From Candidatus Poribacteria bacterium (GTDB lineage Bacteria; Poribacteria; WGA-4E; WGA-3G), in the NCBI GenBank assembly GCA_009845545.1, contig VXZK01000018.1, forward strand, positions 1 through 46,986: a stretch of DNA of 46,986 nucleotides, written 5' to 3'. The notes under the pieces are model-generated. The model did not search any database. It was given only the letters and a program-made list of their open reading frames with translations, and had not been told where the DNA came from. Positions 46,914 to 46,986 of this stretch are shown here, piece after piece (within the stretch, counting starts at the first letter, position 1; each line of letters starts with the position of its first letter). Made by a program: the position numbers and the translations under genes.

Positions 46914-46986
46914 ATCGTAAACACTATGTCTATGAACTCATAGCGAGTACGCGTTATGAATGGTTGAAAGTGATACGAAAGTTAAT

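Overview
This 47-kb window is bacterial chromosome. Gene content (PhyH dioxygenases, a sulfatase, MR/MLE enolase-family enzyme, DUF6785-like membrane proteins, beta-propeller remnants) suggests a Candidatus Poribacteria-like genome; that assignment is inference. Main blocks, left to right: a truncated DNA methyltransferase and hisC; a WD40-type pseudogene; a MoxR/DUF58/VWA cluster (3.5-13.2 kb); a catabolic/accessory region with PhyH, MR/MLE, DUF6785-like, sulfatase, GHL10 and amidase genes (13.3-27.6 kb); tRNA-Val(TAC), tRNA-Asp(GTC) and serS; a type II R-M-like pair; bioB, pyrK, a phosphoesterase, a STAS protein and a second DUF6785-like protein; a glycosyltransferase cluster (37.2-41.1 kb); and a DUF499-like ATPase plus DUF1156-like methyltransferase pair (41.0-46.5 kb) resembling a defence module. 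The most interesting signals are non-coding. (i) A ~449-bp densely structured element with a consensus promoter and an H-type pseudoknot, resembling a HEARO/omega-RNA (IS200/IS605, IscB/TnpB world), sits inside a beta-propeller gene with no nuclease ORF. (ii) TA-flanked MITE-like elements carry a palindromic GTAGG-headed core. Removing the ~449-bp element and one MITE in silico restores a single 1557-nt frame in the propeller pseudogene. Removing another MITE restores a small DUF2283-like gene. (iii) GTAGG-headed REP-like palindromes occur throughout the window. All family names come from motif recognition by eye; no database search was run.
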